Assembly: GCA_963749515.1 (NCBI GenBank) | Contig: CAVVMR010000005.1 | Coordinates: forward strand, 1 to 64,000 | Source: Gaiellasilicea sp963749515 | Lineage (GTDB): Bacteria; Actinomycetota; Thermoleophilia; Gaiellales; Gaiellaceae | Reading direction: 5' to 3' | Length of the DNA: 64,000 nt | Notes under the pieces: generated by a model | Told to the model about the DNA's origin: nothing | Database searches by the model: none | Seen by the model: only the letters and a program-made list of their open reading frames with translations | Position numbers and translations under genes: made by a program | Shown: one piece after another, positions 33,292-41,579 of the stretch | Layout: each line of letters begins with the position of its first letter | Numbering within the stretch: the stretch's first letter is position 1

Positions 33292-34176
33292 CTATGGGAT
33301 CACGACATACTTGCCCGGACGGCTCCAGGCGTCGCCGAGCTCGTCCAGGGCGATTCGCTCGAGGGCGACGCTGATCTCGCCGGCGACCGCGTGACCGACC
33401 AGACGGCCGTACTCCTCGGCCAGAACATCGGCGGCGACGGCGAAGTTCGAGTAGCCGTAGAGCTCCAGCTGCTTCCCGCGGATCGCGGCCGAGGGCAGCG
33501 TCGAGGTCGGACCGGCGGACTGCCCGAGCTGAACGATGCGCGCCCCGGGTGCAGCGGCGGCGACCGCCCGTTCGAGCGGCTCGCCGCAGAGCGGATCGAA
33601 GACGTAGGTCGGTTCGCCGAAGTCACCGTCGAGACCGACGGCTTCGTCCGCGCCGAGCGCGAGCGCACGCTCGAGCCCCTCGGGATCCCTCCCGGCCGCC
33701 ACGACGTGGGCGGCACCGAGCAGCTTTGCCGCCTGGACAGCGACCTGCCCGGCCGTTCCGGTCGCTCCGAGCACGAGCACCCGATCGCCTTCGCGCACCG
33801 GCGCCCGCCACGCAACCGGCATCCAGCCCGCGAGCCCTGCGATCCCGAGTGCACCCGCCAGCGCCGGGTCGGCTCCCTCAGGCACCTCGGCGACGACCGC
33901 ACCGGGCTCGGCCCGCTCCGCCATCGCCCCGTTGCGGGCGAGGCCGAGGCCACCGCCGAAGGTCCAGACGATCCGCCCGCCCGCCTCGCGCCCGACGCAT
34001 TCGCAGCCCGGAACGTAGGGCAGAGGCGGATGTCCGCCGTAGAACTGCCCCGCCGCCACCGAGCGGTCGACCGGGTTCACCGGCGCCGCGAGGACGTCGA
34101 GGCTCTCAACGTCGGGCTCGGGCGCCTCACCCGCGGTGGGCGGACGCCCGAGCTCCGAGATCAATGCTGCTTTCAA
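33292..34176 (-). CDS. Quinone-oxidoreductase-like (zinc-less MDR) protein
   Basis: 294 aa medium-chain dehydrogenase/reductase, shortened compared with the usual 320-330. NAD(P) loop VLVLGATGTAGQVAVQAA (about 137-154). The N-terminal domain keeps PVNPVDRSVAAGQF and PYVPGCECVG, and catalytic zinc ligands are not kept, pointing to an NADPH-dependent quinone or enone reductase. TTG start at 34176, six bases after the ABC binding-protein stop, so it continues that operon. Upstream of mmsA. Confidence 0.82.
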   Translation of the reverse strand: MKAALISELGRPPTAGEAPEPDVESLDVLAAPVNPVDRSVAAGQFYGGHPPLPYVPGCECVGREAGGRIVWTFGGGLGLARNGAMAERAEPGAVVAEVPEGADPALAGALGIAGLAGWMPVAWRAPVREGDRVLVLGATGTAGQVAVQAAKLLGAAHVVAAGRDPEGLERALALGADEAVGLDGDFGEPTYVFDPLCGEPLERAVAAAAPGARIVQLGQSAGPTSTLPSAAIRGKQLELYGYSNFAVAADVLAEEYGRLVGHAVAGEISVALERIALDELGDAWSRPGKYVVIP

Positions 34177-34182
34177 CTGCCG

Positions 34183-35580
34183 CTAGATCTTCCCGCGGTT
34201 GCGCCAGCGCTGGAAGATGCTGCGGAACGAGCGGTCGTAGACCTTCGCCGCCTCCTCCGGCGTGCGCTTGCCCTGGGCCACCTCCGCGAACATCTGCGGG
34301 ATCATGAACTTGTTGAAGATCTCGTCGATGGCCGCGTTCGTATTCCCAGGCCAGCCGGGATTGAGGGTGTACTTGTCCGCGATCTCGGCCAGCACCTTGT
34401 ACTTCCCGGTCGGCCTCGCCGCGGGGTCACGCTCGACCCGGCGCGCAATGTTCGGCACCGCGGACGGCCACGAGGGGAAGTTGTAGAACCTCGAGTTCTC
34501 GAACGCGCCGACGTACTTCGTCTCGAGGTCGATCAGGAACTTCTGCGCCGCCGTCTTGTTCTTCGCGAACTTCCAGATCACGTAGGCGCCCATCACGTGC
34601 TCGAGCCCGAGCCGCCCGTGCGGGCCTCTCGGGATCGGCAGCAGCGAGATCTTGGCCGCGAGCTCCGGGTTGGAGAGCTCGGCCGTCCGCGTGATGGAGA
34701 TCGCATTCATCGCCATCGAGAGCCGGCCTGCGACCATCGCCTGGTTGTTCGAGGCCGCGGTCCAGGCGAAGATCTCGTTCGACATCCCCTGCCGGAAGAG
34801 CTCGCGGGCGAACTTCAGGACCTCAACGGTCCCCTTCGAGTTGAGGGTGACCCGCTGCTCCTTGTTCTGGATGAAGGAGCCGAAGCACATCATCATCGCC
34901 ATCAGGGCCATGTTCGAGTCGATCTCGTTCGACATGCCGATGCCGATCGGGTTGTTCATCGCCCTGAGCTTCGGCGCCGCCTTGAGCACGTTCTCCCAGG
35001 TGGTCGGCCTGAGCCCGACCTCCCCCCAGAGATCCGTTCGGTAGTTCACCGGGTCGGGGACGTAGTTGTCGGAGAAGGCGAAGTACTTCTTCGTCTTCGG
35101 GTTGTACGTCGACTTCAGCGCGACGTCTTTCATCTTGCCGCGCTTCTTCGTCACCTCCTGGACGATCGACGCGTGGTTGATCACCTGGTCCTCGTACGCC
35201 GCCGGCGGCGAGAGGAAGAAGAAGAGGTCGTGGCCGCTCTGGGCCGCCACCTCGGCGGCCGCACGTGCCGGGATGTCCGCCTGATTGATGTGGTCGACGA
35301 GCACCTCGGTGTCGTTGGCCTCGCCCCAGCGCTTGATGTAGATGTTGTCGAACCACTTGTCGTACGCCGGCACGAAGTGGCTCCACTGGATGATCCGGAG
35401 CGTCCCAGCCAACTCCTTGTGGCGGTACCTGGGTACGCCCGCGGCAGCGGTCTTCGGCACCGCTCCCCCATAGACGACCAGGAGCGATCCCGCGCCGGCC
35501 TTCTTCAGAATCTCGCGGCGCGTGACGCGCCCGCCCGCCACCTCCTCGGGCCGGTCGGTAGTCCTGCTGTCGTCCGCCAT
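34183..35580 (-). CDS. ABC transporter substrate-binding protein, family 1, Tat-exported
   Basis: 465 aa. A twin-arginine signal (RVTRREILKKAGAGSLLVVY, about 19-38) precedes a family 1 extracellular solute-binding fold (TLRIIQWSHFVPAYDKWF, ANDTEVLVDHINQADIPARA, and a hinge around NNPIGIGMS). These proteins bind sugars, polyols or polyamines for CUT1 importers. The substrate is not evident. ATG at 35580 with AAAGGAG six bases upstream. It is the third gene after two permeases transcribed toward it. Carries the uptake specificity for the following catabolic genes. Confidence 0.88.
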   Translation of the reverse strand: MADDSRTTDRPEEVAGGRVTRREILKKAGAGSLLVVYGGAVPKTAAAGVPRYRHKELAGTLRIIQWSHFVPAYDKWFDNIYIKRWGEANDTEVLVDHINQADIPARAAAEVAAQSGHDLFFFLSPPAAYEDQVINHASIVQEVTKKRGKMKDVALKSTYNPKTKKYFAFSDNYVPDPVNYRTDLWGEVGLRPTTWENVLKAAPKLRAMNNPIGIGMSNEIDSNMALMAMMMCFGSFIQNKEQRVTLNSKGTVEVLKFARELFRQGMSNEIFAWTAASNNQAMVAGRLSMAMNAISITRTAELSNPELAAKISLLPIPRGPHGRLGLEHVMGAYVIWKFAKNKTAAQKFLIDLETKYVGAFENSRFYNFPSWPSAVPNIARRVERDPAARPTGKYKVLAEIADKYTLNPGWPGNTNAAIDEIFNKFMIPQMFAEVAQGKRTPEEAAKVYDRSFRSIFQRWRNRGKI

Positions 35581-35627
35581 CTGGATCTCCTTTCCTCGGT
35601 GCGGACCGTGGGCTGACAGAGAATCGG

Positions 35628-36467
35628 TCAACGGAAAGCGCCGCCGGTGAACCCGGCGATGAAGCGGTCGAGGAACGTGTTGTAGAGCAGGGCGAGTGGG
35701 ATCGAGGGAATCAACGTTGCGGCCATCAGCGCACCCCAATAGAAGACGTCACCGCGAATCAGCTCCGTGTAGATACCCGTCGAGACCACTTTCGAGTCCG
35801 AGTGCGTGATGAACGCGAGTGCGTAGATGAACTCGTTGACGCAGAGCGAGAACGTGAAGATGACGACGGTCAGGATCCCCGGCAGCGAGATCGGAAAGAC
35901 GATGCGAAAGAGCGTGCGCACGCGGGAGGCGCCGTCGACGAGGGCCGCGTCCTCGAGCTCGGGCGGAATCGACTTGAAGAAGCCCATCAGAAGCCAGGTC
36001 GCGAACGGGATCGTGAAGCCCGGGTAGACGAGGATCAGCGACGCGAGGCGGTCCTGCAGGCCGACCTCGGCGATGAGGCGCGACAGCGGCAGGAACAGGA
36101 GCGTCGGCGGGACGAGGTAGACGAGGAAGATGCCGACCCCGAGGCTCTGGCCCCAGCGTCCCGAGAGCCGGGCGAGCGCATAGCCGGCGGGGAGCGCGAT
36201 GACGAGCGTGATCACGACGACGACGATCCCGACGACCACGGTATTCAGAAGCCAGCGGGCGTACTGGGTGTCCGAGAACAGGAACCTGTAGTTGTCGAGG
36301 GTAGGCGAGCCGTCGCCGAACGAGAACGGGACGTTCTCGACGTTGTAGAGGTCGCGCTCGGACTTCAGCGAGGTCTGCAGCATCCAGTAGAACGGGAACG
36401 CGAGCACGATTGCGAACGGGCCGACGACGAGGTAGGTGAGCAGGCTGTCGCGGCGGCGTGTGGGCAC
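35628..36467 (-). CDS. ABC transporter permease, MalG-like
   Basis: 279 aa with six predicted membrane helices. The EAA loop that contacts the ATPase reads ELEDAALVDGASRVRTLFRI (about 190-209), typical of carbohydrate CUT1 permeases. The ending LALLYNTFLDRFIAGFTGGAFR (start and end given) resembles MalG/LacG C-termini. The GTG start overlaps the TAG stop of the upstream permease gene by one base (TAGTG). It lies 47 bases upstream of the binding-protein gene. Confidence 0.9.
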   Translation of the reverse strand: MPTRRRDSLLTYLVVGPFAIVLAFPFYWMLQTSLKSERDLYNVENVPFSFGDGSPTLDNYRFLFSDTQYARWLLNTVVVGIVVVVITLVIALPAGYALARLSGRWGQSLGVGIFLVYLVPPTLLFLPLSRLIAEVGLQDRLASLILVYPGFTIPFATWLLMGFFKSIPPELEDAALVDGASRVRTLFRIVFPISLPGILTVVIFTFSLCVNEFIYALAFITHSDSKVVSTGIYTELIRGDVFYWGALMAATLIPSIPLALLYNTFLDRFIAGFTGGAFR

Positions 36468-37390
36468 TACGTCACCTCCACCCGGCGCGCGAAGAGGAGC
36501 ATCAGCACGGTCACGAGCGCGAGCACGGGCAGCAGGAAGAGCGCGATCGCGGCGCCCTGGCCGAGCGAGCCGGCCTGAATCCCGGTCTGGAACGCCCACA
36601 TCGGCAGCATCTGCGTCGAGTTGAACGGGCCGCCGCGGGTGAGGATGTAGACGACCGCCATGTCGGTCGCCGTGAAGACGATCCCGAAGAGAACGGCGAT
36701 CGTCGCGATCGGCAGCTGCAGCGGCAGGGTCACGAACCAGAGCTTCTTGAGGCCCGTGGCGCCGTCGACCTTCGCCGCGTCGTCGACTTCCCTCGGGATC
36801 GAAGCGAGCCCGGCGATCATGATCACCGTCGCGAACGGAAGCAGCCGCCAGGCGTGCACGGTCGTGATCGCCGCCAGTGCCTTGTTCGGCTCGCCGAGCC
36901 ATTGCGGTGGGTTGAACGCGTCGACGAGCGACAGGTGCACGAGCACCCAGTTCACGACCGAGAAGAGCGAGTCGAAGATCCAGAGGAACCCGATCGTCGA
37001 GAGCGGGACGGGCGCCGCCCAGGGGAGCAGGACCAGGAACCGGCAGATCCACTTGCCGCGGAACTCGCGGACCAGGAAGTGGGCGAGGATCGAGGCGCCG
37101 ACGATGACGATCGCGTTGGCGAGCAGCGTGAAGACGATCGTGTTCCGGACCGCGGTGCGGAAGTTCGGGTCCGACCATTGGTCGGTGTAGTTGCGGAAGC
37201 CGACGAAGTCGCCGGTCAGCGAGCCGGCAGTCGCGTCGGTCAGCGAGAGGTAGACCGACATCACGAGCGGGGCGCCGACGAGAAGGCCGACGAAGATCAC
37301 GGCGGGCGCGATCAGTGCGGGCGCGAGAAATCGGCGCTCCTCGAGCAGATCGCGTCTCCGGCGCCGGACAGGCTGCCCTACAGCCTCCAC
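36467..37390 (-). CDS. ABC transporter permease, MalF/UgpA-like
   Basis: 307 aa with six membrane helices after a basic N-terminus (VRRRRRDLLEERR). EAA loop: REVDDAAKVDGATGLKKLWF (about 199-218). Together with the MalG-like gene it forms the membrane channel. GTG at 37390, with TATGCG six bases upstream. Divergent from the ATPase gene by 34 bases, so the importer is encoded by two opposed transcripts. Confidence 0.9.
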   Translation of the reverse strand: MEAVGQPVRRRRRDLLEERRFLAPALIAPAVIFVGLLVGAPLVMSVYLSLTDATAGSLTGDFVGFRNYTDQWSDPNFRTAVRNTIVFTLLANAIVIVGASILAHFLVREFRGKWICRFLVLLPWAAPVPLSTIGFLWIFDSLFSVVNWVLVHLSLVDAFNPPQWLGEPNKALAAITTVHAWRLLPFATVIMIAGLASIPREVDDAAKVDGATGLKKLWFVTLPLQLPIATIAVLFGIVFTATDMAVVYILTRGGPFNSTQMLPMWAFQTGIQAGSLGQGAAIALFLLPVLALVTVLMLLFARRVEVT

Positions 37391-37409
37391 CAGGAACGCA
37401 TACCCCTAC

Positions 37410-37415
37410 TATGCT
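37410..37415 (+). promoter_or_regulatory. -10 box of the ABC ATPase gene
   Basis: TATGCT ends 9 nt before the ATG at 37425. Confidence 0.45.
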
Positions 37416-37424
37416 TTTCCATTC

Positions 37425-38591
37425 ATGGCCGAGATCGCCCTGGAGAACGTCTCGAAGGTCTACGGTGACGGGACACGGGCGGTCCGCGACCTCGACCTCG
37501 CGATCGAGGACGGCGAACTGATGGTGTTCGTCGGCCCGTCCGGATGCGGCAAGACCTCGGCGCTGCGGATGATCGCGGGGCTCGAGGAGATCAGCGCCGG
37601 CACGATTCGGATCGGCGACGAGCTCGTGAACGACCTGCCGCCGAAGGACCGCGACGTGGCGATGATCTTTCAGAACTACGCCCTGTACCCACACATGGAC
37701 ACGTACGCCAACATGGCGTTCGCGCTCAAGATGCGCGGGATCGCCAAGCCCGAGATCGATCGCCGGGTGCGAGACGCGGCGCGGGTGCTGGGCCTCGAGG
37801 ACGTGCTGACCAAGAAGCCGCGGACGCTGTCCGGCGGCCAGCGCCAGCGTGTGGCGATGGGTCGAGCGATCGTGCGGGAGCCGCGCGCGTTCCTGATGGA
37901 CGAGCCGCTCTCCAACCTCGACGCGAAGCTCCGTGTGCAGATGCGGGCCGAGATCGCGCGCATCCAGCGCGCGCTGAGCGTGACCACGATCTACGTCACG
38001 CACGACCAGTCGGAGGCGATGACGCTGGGCGACCGCGTCGCCGTGATGCGGAAGGGCGAGTTGCAGCAGCTCGACACGCCGCAGAAGCTGTACCGGGCGC
38101 CCGTCAACCTCTTCGTCGCCGAGTTCATCGGCTCGCCCGCCATGAACCTCGTCGAGGCGCAGGTCGACGGCGGCAAGGTCCGGTTCGGCGCACACACGCT
38201 CTCCGTTGCCGGCGGCAGCGGTCTCGCTGCCTACGAGGGCAGGAAGATCGCGCTCGGAATCAGGCCGGAGGACCTGGAGGACGCAGAGCTCTCCGAAGCC
38301 CAAGCCGACACTCGGCTGCCGGTGACGGTCGACCTGCGAGAGGACATGGGCGCGGAGATCTTCCTCCACTTCTCCGTCGACGCCCCACACGTGGCCACCA
38401 AGGACGTCAAGGAGGCCGTCGAGACCGACGACGGCGTCGCGCTGGAGCCGCAGGCCGCGAGCGGAACGCCGTTCATCGCCCGCGTCGGGCGGGAGTCCCG
38501 CGCCCGGGAGGGCGACCGGATGGAGATCGCCGTGGACACGCGGATGCTCCACTTCTTCGATCTGGACACCGGCGCGGCGATCGAGCAGTAG
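37425..38591 (+). CDS. ABC transporter ATP-binding protein, UgpC/MsmK type
   Basis: 388 aa. Walker A GPSGCGKTS (about 36-44), signature LSGGQRQRVAMGRA, Walker B RAFLMDEPLSNLD and H-loop YVTHDQ are intact. A C-terminal TOBE/OB domain (about 240-380), usual in CUT1 ATPases, may bind regulators. Such ATPases can serve several importers. ATG start with TATGCT nine bases upstream. Divergent from the permease-binding protein operon and followed 9 bases later by the aminotransferase gene, which suggests shared regulation. Confidence 0.92.
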   Translation: MAEIALENVSKVYGDGTRAVRDLDLAIEDGELMVFVGPSGCGKTSALRMIAGLEEISAGTIRIGDELVNDLPPKDRDVAMIFQNYALYPHMDTYANMAFALKMRGIAKPEIDRRVRDAARVLGLEDVLTKKPRTLSGGQRQRVAMGRAIVREPRAFLMDEPLSNLDAKLRVQMRAEIARIQRALSVTTIYVTHDQSEAMTLGDRVAVMRKGELQQLDTPQKLYRAPVNLFVAEFIGSPAMNLVEAQVDGGKVRFGAHTLSVAGGSGLAAYEGRKIALGIRPEDLEDAELSEAQADTRLPVTVDLREDMGAEIFLHFSVDAPHVATKDVKEAVETDDGVALEPQAASGTPFIARVGRESRAREGDRMEIAVDTRMLHFFDLDTGAAIEQ

Positions 38592-38594
38592 GCT
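38589..38594 (+). promoter_or_regulatory. -10 box of the aminotransferase gene (leaderless)
   Basis: TAGGCT begins with the TAG stop of the ATPase gene and ends 6 nt before the ATG at 38601. Confidence 0.45.
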
Positions 38595-38600
38595 TTCGGC

Positions 38601-39953
38601 ATGGCCACGATCGAGACCAACCCGCAGCTGGGTGCGCAGGTCAAGGCAGACGCCAAGGAGTTCGTCCTCCACTCCTGGTCGGTGCAGAACGCGATCGATC
38701 CGATCCCGGTGGCGGGCGCCGAGGGCCGCCACTTCTGGGACTACGACGGCAAGCGCTATCTCGACTTCGCCTCGCAGCTCGTCAACGTCTCGATCGGCTA
38801 CGGGCATCCCAAGCTGATCGCTGCGATCAAGGAGCAGGCGGAGAAGCTCTGCACGATCGGCCCGCCGATGGCGACGGAGCCGCGCTCACAGCTCGGGCGC
38901 CTGCTCGCCGACGTCACCCCCGGGAACCTGAAGATGTCGTTCTTCACGAACGGCGGCGCCGAGGCGAACGAGAACGCGATCAAGGTCGCCCGCTGGGTCA
39001 CCGGCCGCCACAAGGTCATCGCCCGCTACCGCAGCTACCACGGCGCCACGGGTGGAGCGATCACGCTCACGGGCGATCCGCGGCGCTGGCACGCGGAGCC
39101 GGGGTTGCCCGGCATCGTGCGCATGCTCGACCCCTACACGTACCGCTGCCCGGCCGGCCATCCGGACCCGTGCCCCGTCTGCACAGGCGCGCCGCACCTC
39201 GAGGAGATCCTCCAGTACGAGGGCGCGCACACGGTCGCCGCGGTGATCCTCGAGACCGTCGTCGGCACGAACGGGATCATCGTGCCGCCGGACGGCTATC
39301 TCCAGTCGATCCGGGCGACGTGCGACCGGCACGGAATCCTCTTGATCCTGGACGAGGTGATGGCCGGGTTCGGCCGCACCGGCAAGTGGTTCGCCTGCGA
39401 CAACTGGGACGTGGTGCCGGACATCCTCACGGTCGCGAAGGGCATCAACTCCGGCTACGTGCCGCTCGGGGCGATGATCGTCTCCGAACCGGTGGCCGAC
39501 CAGCTACGCGACCGCTTCCTCGCCGGCGGGCTCACCTACTCCGGCCACCCGCTCGCCTGCGCCTCGGCCGTCGCTTCGATCGAGGCGTTCCAGGAGGAGG
39601 GGATCGTCGAGAACGCCGCCGATCACGGCACCTACCTCGCGCAGGCGCTGCCGGCGCTCGCCGCGAAGCATCCTTCGATCGGCGACGTGCGCGGGCTCGG
39701 GCTCTTCTGGGGCCTCGAGCTCGTGAAGAACCGCGAGACGAAGGAGATGCTCGTCCCCTTCAACGCGTCCGGTGAGGCTGCCGCGCCGATCGGTCGACTC
39801 CAGAAGGCCGCACTGGAGTCAGGGCTCTATCTGATGACCCACTGGAACATGGTCATGGTCTGCCCGCCGCTGACGATCACCCGCGAGGAGCTCGACGAGG
39901 GCCTGGCCGTCCTCGACGAGGTGCTCGCGATCGCAGACGAGTACGTCGTCTAG
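38601..39953 (+). CDS. Class III aminotransferase (beta-alanine/taurine-pyruvate type)
   Basis: 450 aa PLP enzyme. The PLP-lysine is Lys280 in LTVAKGINSGYVPLGA; FTNGGAEANENAIKVAR binds phosphate and ILDEVMAGFGRTG contains the cofactor Asp. The overall pattern is of omega-amino acid (beta-alanine, taurine or GABA) to pyruvate/2-oxoglutarate transaminases. With mmsA nearby, conversion of beta-alanine to malonate semialdehyde and then acetyl-CoA is a plausible role. ATG follows a TAGGCT -10 by 6 nt. Its TAG stop overlaps the MarR gene stop within CTAG. Confidence 0.9.
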   Translation: MATIETNPQLGAQVKADAKEFVLHSWSVQNAIDPIPVAGAEGRHFWDYDGKRYLDFASQLVNVSIGYGHPKLIAAIKEQAEKLCTIGPPMATEPRSQLGRLLADVTPGNLKMSFFTNGGAEANENAIKVARWVTGRHKVIARYRSYHGATGGAITLTGDPRRWHAEPGLPGIVRMLDPYTYRCPAGHPDPCPVCTGAPHLEEILQYEGAHTVAAVILETVVGTNGIIVPPDGYLQSIRATCDRHGILLILDEVMAGFGRTGKWFACDNWDVVPDILTVAKGINSGYVPLGAMIVSEPVADQLRDRFLAGGLTYSGHPLACASAVASIEAFQEEGIVENAADHGTYLAQALPALAAKHPSIGDVRGLGLFWGLELVKNRETKEMLVPFNASGEAAAPIGRLQKAALESGLYLMTHWNMVMVCPPLTITREELDEGLAVLDEVLAIADEYVV

Positions 39954-40420
39954 CCGGAACAGGAGCCTTCGCCGACGCCGGGGAGCTTGCCGAGCAGCTC
40001 GGAGAGCTGGGCGACCTCGTCCTCGTCGAGCGAGCCCTGGAAGAGCGAGCGCATGACGTTCGTGTGATTGGCGCCGACGCACTCGAGCGTCCGTGCGCCT
40101 TCCTCCGTGAGCTTCGCCCACGTGACACGGGCGTCGTCGGCGCAATGGACGTTCTCGATCATGCCGGTGTCGACGAGACCGTCGAGCAGGCGCGTCACGC
40201 CCGAGGGCGAGAGCATCAGCAGCTCTGCGAGGTCGATGCGGCGCAGACGCTTGTCATCGGCGCGGCCGAGGTGCAGCAGCGCCTCGAAGTCGTTGAACGT
40301 CAGCCCGCGTGGCGTGAGCACCTCGGTTTCGAGCTCCCGGCGCAAGATCGTCTGGGCTCGCATCAGGCGGGCGAAGGCGGCGAGCTCAACTGGTTGCGTG
40401 GTCAATACTTGACTGCTCAA
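39950..40420 (-). CDS. MarR family transcriptional regulator
   Basis: 156 aa winged-helix regulator. The DNA-recognition part reads RIDLAELLMLSPSGVTRLLD (about 61-80) with wing ENVHCADDARVTWAKLT. MarR proteins respond to phenolics or oxidants. TTG at 40420 is used, with AGAGGA six bases upstream; a TTG at 40405 is another option, since the first palindromic operator overlaps 40408-40421. Divergent from yceI. The Cys in NVHCADDA could be a redox sensor. The stop overlaps the aminotransferase stop in CTAG. Confidence 0.88.
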   Translation of the reverse strand: MSSQVLTTQPVELAAFARLMRAQTILRRELETEVLTPRGLTFNDFEALLHLGRADDKRLRRIDLAELLMLSPSGVTRLLDGLVDTGMIENVHCADDARVTWAKLTEEGARTLECVGANHTNVMRSLFQGSLDEDEVAQLSELLGKLPGVGEGSCSG

Positions 40421-40454
40421 GAGTTATCCTCTATATTGATTGCGTACTCAAGTA
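40406..40454. promoter_or_regulatory. MarR-yceI intergenic operator region
   Basis: CTTGA-CTGC-TCAAG (40408-40421) and TACTCAAGTA (40445-40454) share the TACTTGA / TCAAGTA half-sites; the second overlaps the likely yceI -10 TATAGA (40453-40458). Palindromic TTGA...TCAA sites are typical of MarR-type operators, so autoregulation and control of yceI are likely. Confidence 0.55.
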
Positions 40455-40478
40455 TAGACGACGAACCAAGGGAGAGCA

Positions 40479-41021
40479 ATGAGCATCACGGAACAGAACA
40501 CGAGCACGACCTCGATCCCCGCCGGCACCTGGAACCTCGACCCGGTCCACTCCAGCATCGGCTTCGGCGTCCAGTACGCCGGTGTCGGCACCTTCCGCGG
40601 CGCGTTCGACGAGGTCGACGCAACGCTCGCCGACGGTCGCCTCCAGGGCGTTGCGAAGGTCGCCAGTGTCCGCGTCGACGACCCGAACCTCGCCGGCCAC
40701 CTGCAGAGCCCGGACTTCTTCGACGCCGAGCAGTACCCCGAGCTTCGCTTCAGCTCGAAGTCGGTCGAGCGCGACGGGAGCCAGGTTTCGGTCCACGGCG
40801 ACCTGACGATTCGCGGCATCACGAACCCGGTCGAGATCGCCGGCAGCGTCACGGGTCCGCTGACGGACGCCTTCGGCCGCCAGCGGATCGCCTTCGACAT
40901 CGAGACGACCGTCAACCGCCAGGAGTACGGGCTCACGTGGAACATGGAGCTCCCGGGCGGCGGCCAGGCACTCGGCGACGACGTCACGCTCATCGCGACT
41001 CTCGCGTTCGTGCAGGCGTAG
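40479..41021 (+). CDS. YceI-like lipid/isoprenoid-binding protein
   Basis: 180 aa lipocalin-like barrel of the YceI family. Signatures: GTWNLDPVHSSIGFGVQY near the start, FDEVDATLADG, GDLTIRGITNPVEI and ETTVNRQEYGLTW. Members bind long isoprenoid quinones or lipids, and some respond to stress. No signal peptide, so cytoplasmic. ATG has GGGAGA five bases upstream and TATAGA at 20 nt. It lies 3 bases upstream of the flavin reductase gene. The MarR operator suggests induction by quinones or oxidants. Confidence 0.9.
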   Translation: MSITEQNTSTTSIPAGTWNLDPVHSSIGFGVQYAGVGTFRGAFDEVDATLADGRLQGVAKVASVRVDDPNLAGHLQSPDFFDAEQYPELRFSSKSVERDGSQVSVHGDLTIRGITNPVEIAGSVTGPLTDAFGRQRIAFDIETTVNRQEYGLTWNMELPGGGQALGDDVTLIATLAFVQA

Positions 41022-41024
41022 ACG

Positions 41025-41579
41025 ATGAAGATCCTCGCGATCAGCGGCAGCCTCCGGCAGGGGTCCCACAACACGGACCTTCTCCGGGGCGCTGCGGCGG
41101 CCGCGCCCGACGGCGTCGACGTCGAGCTGTACCACGGCCTGAAGGAGATCCCGCCGTACGACGCGGACGACGACATCCCGGGGAACGCGCCGGCCGCGGT
41201 CGAGGACTTCAAGGCGGCGCTCGACGAAGCCGACGCCGTGCTGATCTCGACCCCCGAGTACAACTCGTCGATTCCCGGCGTGCTCAAGAACGCGCTCGAC
41301 TGGGCATCCCGGCCGCTCGTCGAGTCGCCCGTTCGGAACAAGCCGGCAGCCGTACTGTCCTCCAGCACTGGAATGTTCGGCGGTGTCTGGGCAGGCGCCG
41401 AGACCCGCAAGGTGCTCGGAGCGCTCGGCGCCCGGACGATCGAGGACACGGTTGCCGTGGCGAAGGCCGACGAACGCCTGGCCGACGGCGTCGATGCGGC
41501 GCTGCTGATCGAGCTTCGCTCGGTCGTGGACGCGCTCGCCGACGCCGTCGACGCCCGAACGCACGCAGCGGCTGCCTAG
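41025..41579 (+). CDS. NADPH-dependent FMN reductase (chromate/quinone reductase type)
   Basis: 184 aa flavodoxin-like enzyme. FMN phosphate loop ISGSLRQGSHNTDLLR (about 6-21) and TPEYNSSIPGVLKNALDW (about 76-93) are diagnostic. Family members reduce quinones, chromate or azo compounds with NADPH. ATG three bases after the yceI stop, so one transcript controlled by the MarR operators. The TAG stop overlaps the stop of the convergent GGDEF/HD-GYP gene within CTAG. Confidence 0.92.
   Translation: MKILAISGSLRQGSHNTDLLRGAAAAAPDGVDVELYHGLKEIPPYDADDDIPGNAPAAVEDFKAALDEADAVLISTPEYNSSIPGVLKNALDWASRPLVESPVRNKPAAVLSSSTGMFGGVWAGAETRKVLGALGARTIEDTVAVAKADERLADGVDAALLIELRSVVDALADAVDARTHAAAA

Noticed and set aside
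36470..38807. Upstream extension of the MalG-like permease frame (to 1059 codons)
   Set aside because: It is antisense to the ABC ATPase and out of frame in the other permease; the GTG at 36467 fits MalG length.
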